Below are positions 61,489 to 64,000 of a stretch of DNA of 64,000 nucleotides, piece after piece; within the stretch, counting starts at the first letter, position 1, and the number at the start of each line of letters is the position of its first letter. The notes under the pieces are model-generated. The model was not told where the DNA came from. It was given only the letters and a program-made list of their open reading frames with translations, and searched no databases. Both the position numbers and the translations under genes were made by a program. The stretch comes from Acidisoma silvae (GTDB lineage: Bacteria; Pseudomonadota; Alphaproteobacteria; Acetobacterales; Acetobacteraceae), in NCBI RefSeq assembly GCF_020618775.1, contig NZ_JAESVB010000005.1:297252-361251 (forward strand), given 5' to 3'.

Positions 61489-63225
61489 ATGTCAGCCAAA
61501 ACGGTCGCCGATCAGATGGTTGAAACCCTGGCTACGGCCGGGGTGAAACAGATTTTCGGCATCGTGGGCGATAGCCTGAACGGCTTCACGGATTCACTCC
61601 GCCGTCACGGCGGCATCGCATGGGTCCATACACGGCATGAGGAAGTGGCGGCCTTCGCCGCCGCCGGGGCCGCCCAGGTGACAGGCCAATTGGCCGTCTG
61701 CGCCGGATCCTGCGGGCCGGGCAATCTGCATCTCATCAACGGATTGTTCGACGCGCATCGCAGCCGCACGCCGGTTGTGGCGATTGCGGCGCATATCCCC
61801 TCGGCCGAAATCGGCGGCGGCTATTTCCAGGAAACCCATCCGGAAAACCTCTTCCGCGAATGCAGCCATTATTGCGAACTGGTCTCCGACCCCAGCCAGA
61901 TGCCTTTCGTGCTGGAAAACGCCATCCGCGCCGCTGTCGGCAAGCGGGGCGTCGCCGTCATCGTCATCCCCGGCGATGTGGCGCTGAAACCGGCGGCGGC
62001 CCATGGCGTATCGCCTGTCGCGGGGCTGCTGCCGCCATCCCCCCGTGTGCTGCCGGATGACGCGGCGCTGGATCAGCTGGCCGAGCTGCTGAATGGTGCG
62101 GCGAAGGTGACGCTGTTCTGCGGGCGCGGCTGTGCCGGCGCGCATGGCCCCCTGATGCAACTGGCCGAGACTTTGAAAAGCCCCATCGTCCATGCCCTCG
62201 GCGGCAAGGAGCATGTGGAATACGACAATCCCTATGATGTCGGCATGACGGGTTTCATCGGCTTCTCCTCCGGCTATGCCGCGATCAAGGAGAGCGAAGT
62301 GCTTCTCATGCTCGGCACCGATTTTCCCTATAAGCAATTCCTGCCGGAAAACGCGAAGATCGCCCAGGTCGATATCCGACCCGAAAATCTGGGTAGGCGC
62401 GCTAAGCTGGATATCGGTCTGGTCGGCGATGTCGGGTTGACGATTGCCGCGCTATTGCCGCGTCTGAAGGCCAAGACCGATCGCAGCTTCCTCGATCACG
62501 CGCTCGATCATTACACGCATGCCCGCGCCGGGCTGGACGAATTGGCGCAAGGCACGCCGGGCAAGCGGCTGATCCACCCGCAATATCTGGCGCGCGTGGT
62601 CAGTGAAGCGGCGGCCGAGGATGCGGTTTTCACCGCCGATGTCGGCACGCCGACCATTTGGGCCGCGCGCTATCTGCGCATGAACGGACGCCGCCGCCTG
62701 ATCGGCTCCTGGGTGCATGGGTCCATGGCCAATGCCATGGCCCATGGCATCGGTATCCAGGCGGCGCAGCCGGGGCGGCAGGTTGTCTCCTTTTCCGGCG
62801 ACGGCGGCTTCACCATGTTGATGGGCGATCTCATCACCCTCACGCAGCAGAAGCTGCCGCTGAAGATCGTCGTTTTCAATAACGGCATTCTGGGTTTCGT
62901 CGCCATGGAGATGAAGGCGGGCGGCTTCGTCGATACCGGCGTGCGCCTCGACAATCCGGATTTCGCGGCCATGGCGCGGGCCATGGGCATTCACGCCATT
63001 CGCGTCGAGGATCCGGGCGAGCTGCCGCAGGCGGTGGCCGATATTCTGGCCCATCCCGGTCCGGCGCTGCTGGATGTGGTGACGGCGACGCAGGAACTGT
63101 CCATGCCGCCGGCGATCGAGGCGGCGCAGGCCAAGGGGTTCAGCCTCTGGGCGTTGCGCGCCATCCTCAGCGGACGCGGGCATGAGGTCATGGATGTGGC
63201 GAAGACGAATCTGCTGTCGCGTTAG
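61489..63225 (+). CDS. poxB: Pyruvate:quinone oxidoreductase (PoxB-like), ThDP enzyme
   Basis: The 578-residue ThDP enzyme has the catalytic Glu region [15 protein letters not shown] (E51), the PoxB-type [15 protein letters not shown], an FAD-binding middle domain and the ThDP motif [15 protein letters not shown] ending [12 protein letters not shown]. PoxB oxidises pyruvate to acetate and CO2, reducing membrane ubiquinone at the inner face of the membrane. The C-terminal segment ([19 protein letters not shown]) fits the membrane-activated tail. ATG 61489 has AGGAG at a good distance; an upstream ATG at 61444 is in frame. Acetohydroxyacid synthase is excluded by the PoxB features. Confidence 0.92.
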   Translation: MSAKTVADQMVETLATAGVKQIFGIVGDSLNGFTDSLRRHGGIAWVHTRHEEVAAFAAAGAAQVTGQLAVCAGSCGPGNLHLINGLFDAHRSRTPVVAIAAHIPSAEIGGGYFQETHPENLFRECSHYCELVSDPSQMPFVLENAIRAAVGKRGVAVIVIPGDVALKPAAAHGVSPVAGLLPPSPRVLPDDAALDQLAELLNGAAKVTLFCGRGCAGAHGPLMQLAETLKSPIVHALGGKEHVEYDNPYDVGMTGFIGFSSGYAAIKESEVLLMLGTDFPYKQFLPENAKIAQVDIRPENLGRRAKLDIGLVGDVGLTIAALLPRLKAKTDRSFLDHALDHYTHARAGLDELAQGTPGKRLIHPQYLARVVSEAAAEDAVFTADVGTPTIWAARYLRMNGRRRLIGSWVHGSMANAMAHGIGIQAAQPGRQVVSFSGDGGFTMLMGDLITLTQQKLPLKIVVFNNGILGFVAMEMKAGGFVDTGVRLDNPDFAAMARAMGIHAIRVEDPGELPQAVADILAHPGPALLDVVTATQELSMPPAIEAAQAKGFSLWALRAILSGRGHEVMDVAKTNLLSR

Positions 63226-63228
63226 ACG

Positions 63229-63243
63229 GCTGACGACGTCAGC
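63229..63243. terminator. Small palindrome between convergent genes
   Basis: GCTGAC-GAC-GTCAGC is a perfect 6-bp inverted repeat in the 27 bp between the poxB stop and the convergent toxin stop. It may act as a weak bidirectional terminator. Confidence 0.4.
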
Positions 63244-63252
63244 GAAGCGCGA

Positions 63253-63639
63253 TCAGACAGCGCGTATTGGCCCGGGATAGGCCTGAATGGTTGGGTCTCG
63301 GGTCAGAAGAAGCATGCCTTCGGTTATGGCCTGAGCAATCAGCATCCGGTCGAAGGGATCGCGATGGATGCTGGGCAAGGCGCCGGCGGCCAGGGCATGT
63401 CTGCCCGTGATCGGCAGTTCCTCGTAATTGTTCTCGATCAATCCGCGGCGCAGCAGATGCGGATCGACCTGAAAATCCGACCGTCCCAGACGGGCCTTGA
63501 TCGTGACTTCCCAAAGACTGGCGACACTGAAGACCAGCGTAGTCTGAATGTCTTCCATCAGGGCCAAAGCATCCGCCGACAGTTTCTCCGGCATGCCGGC
63601 AGCCCAGAGCAGCAGATGGGTATCGAGGAGAAGTTTCAC
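63253..63639 (-). CDS. Type II toxin, PIN-domain ribonuclease (VapC/PIN family)
   Basis: The 128-residue PIN protein has acidic ligands D6 (LLLDTHLLLW), E44 (SLWEVTIK), D97 (HRDPFDRMLIAQA, with D94 nearby) and D115 (LLTRDPTI). This is a second, sequence-divergent toxin, closer to the PIN family with the HRDPFDRML signature. It should cut RNA when freed from its antitoxin. It overlaps the antitoxin gene by 4 bp on the minus strand and converges on poxB. Confidence 0.92.
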   Translation of the reverse strand: MKLLLDTHLLLWAAGMPEKLSADALALMEDIQTTLVFSVASLWEVTIKARLGRSDFQVDPHLLRRGLIENNYEELPITGRHALAAGALPSIHRDPFDRMLIAQAITEGMLLLTRDPTIQAYPGPIRAV

Positions 63640-63884
63640 GCCTCGCCCGCGAATAGGTCGGCAATGTCGCTTTGGCCGATCGCGTCAAAATCATCCGGGA
63701 CTTCGATATGCCCCGCCAGGAAACCAAGACGGCGGATCTGCGGGGTTTCGGGTGCGGTGACCGGAATGACCCGCACCACCGGACGGCCTGCCTTGGCAAT
63801 GACAAATCCCTCCCCGTGCTCAAGGGTTTCCTCGATCAGGCGGGAGAGATGGGTCTTGGCGTCATGAATATTGACCGTCCGCAT
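63636..63884 (-). CDS. Type II antitoxin, Phd/YefM family
   Basis: The 82-residue antitoxin has the Phd/YefM fold MRTVNIHDAKTHLSRLIEET, then GEGFVIAKAGRPVVRVIPV. A C-terminal tail (GHIEVPDDFDAIGQSDIADL) binds the toxin. ATG 63884 is preferred over GTG 63890 because the AAGGAG ribosome-binding site is seven bases from the ATG but only one from the GTG. Autoregulation through the repeats at 63906-63927 is likely. Confidence 0.9.
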   Translation of the reverse strand: MRTVNIHDAKTHLSRLIEETLEHGEGFVIAKAGRPVVRVIPVTAPETPQIRRLGFLAGHIEVPDDFDAIGQSDIADLFAGEA

Positions 63885-63905
63885 CGTCACGCTCCTTCAA
63901 CGTAA

Positions 63906-63927
63906 ACTTAGTCTAACAGACTTAGTC
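63906..63927. promoter_or_regulatory. Repeat operator upstream of toxin-antitoxin genes
   Basis: Two direct copies of ACTTAGTC are spaced by TAACAG and include the perfect inverted repeat AGTCT-AAC-AGACT (63910-63922). They start 22 bp before the antitoxin and are a plausible antitoxin-binding site overlapping the promoter. Confidence 0.55.
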
Positions 63928-64000
63928 ATATGAAGCAGGCAAATTTAAACAGCCGGCTCGGGGACAAGCCAAAGACGCCTGCGGTCCTATGGACCGAGGC

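Overview
The window is about 64 kb of GC-rich, densely coding bacterial DNA with many short-overlap operons. Gene content (CdhR-type regulation of carnitine use, alr-dadA under an Lrp regulator, several ABC importers for organic N and S compounds, two Rieske oxygenases, SelO, PoxB) fits an alphaproteobacterium. The intergenic GTCAT...CCCG palindromes and the A/T-armed hairpin at 29.5 kb recall Rhodospirillales/Acetobacteraceae, but that placement is an inference. No rRNA, tRNA, prophage, transposase or CRISPR array was recognised.

Layout. 1-6.2 kb: carnitine/betaine catabolic operon on the minus strand (CrtI-like FAD oxidoreductase cut by the window edge, Rieske oxygenase, carnitine dehydrogenase-thioesterase fusion, beta-keto acid cleavage enzyme) with a divergent GlxA/CdhR-type regulator. 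6.2-6.85 kb: Phd/VapC-type toxin-antitoxin pair. 6.9-12 kb: old-yellow-enzyme-type demethylase/reductase, GT22 mannosyltransferase-like protein, RidA protein, and a low-GC GT8 glycosyltransferase. 12.4-18 kb: amino-acid metabolism (XRE-cupin regulator/omega-aminotransferase, GNAT, Lrp regulator/alanine racemase/D-amino acid dehydrogenase). 18.2-27.4 kb: small redox and regulatory units (SDR, TetR plus metallo-hydrolase, LysR/alcohol dehydrogenase, MFS efflux pump, aldo-keto reductase, MocR/PNPOx-like). 27.5-34.6 kb: Dpp/Opp-type ABC importer with a CocE hydrolase. 34.9-39.3 kb: EthD-like protein, membrane-anchored TPR protein, LysR regulator, acyltransferase. 39.3-49.6 kb: ten-gene operon plus a divergent creatininase-family gene. 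49.6-54 kb: SelO, ROK kinase, LysR/pirin. 54.3-58.2 kb: sulfate ABC importer. 58.6-63.2 kb: Rieske oxygenase, DadA-like oxidase, DUF1543 protein, PoxB. 63.25-63.9 kb: second PIN/Phd toxin-antitoxin pair.

How the parts work together. The carnitine locus can be read as a pathway: LcdH oxidises L-carnitine, the BKACE enzyme moves the trimethylglycyl unit onto CoA, the fused thioesterase releases glycine betaine, and the Rieske oxygenase probably starts demethylation. The 40.3-49.6 kb operon is the strongest candidate for an undescribed system. Its genes are nearly all start/stop overlapped and join a taurine/NMT1-type importer with two different permeases to an ATZ/TRZ amidohydrolase, a luciferase-like flavin monooxygenase, a RutB-like amidohydrolase, a ureidoglycolate-lyase-like protein, a cupin and a CocE hydrolase. 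This set suggests uptake and stepwise breakdown of a nitrogen-containing ring or ureido compound; the substrate cannot be read from sequence.

Five of the convergent gene pairs carry REP-like palindromes that share a GTCAT end. They probably serve as bidirectional terminators or RAYT-type repeat insertions.
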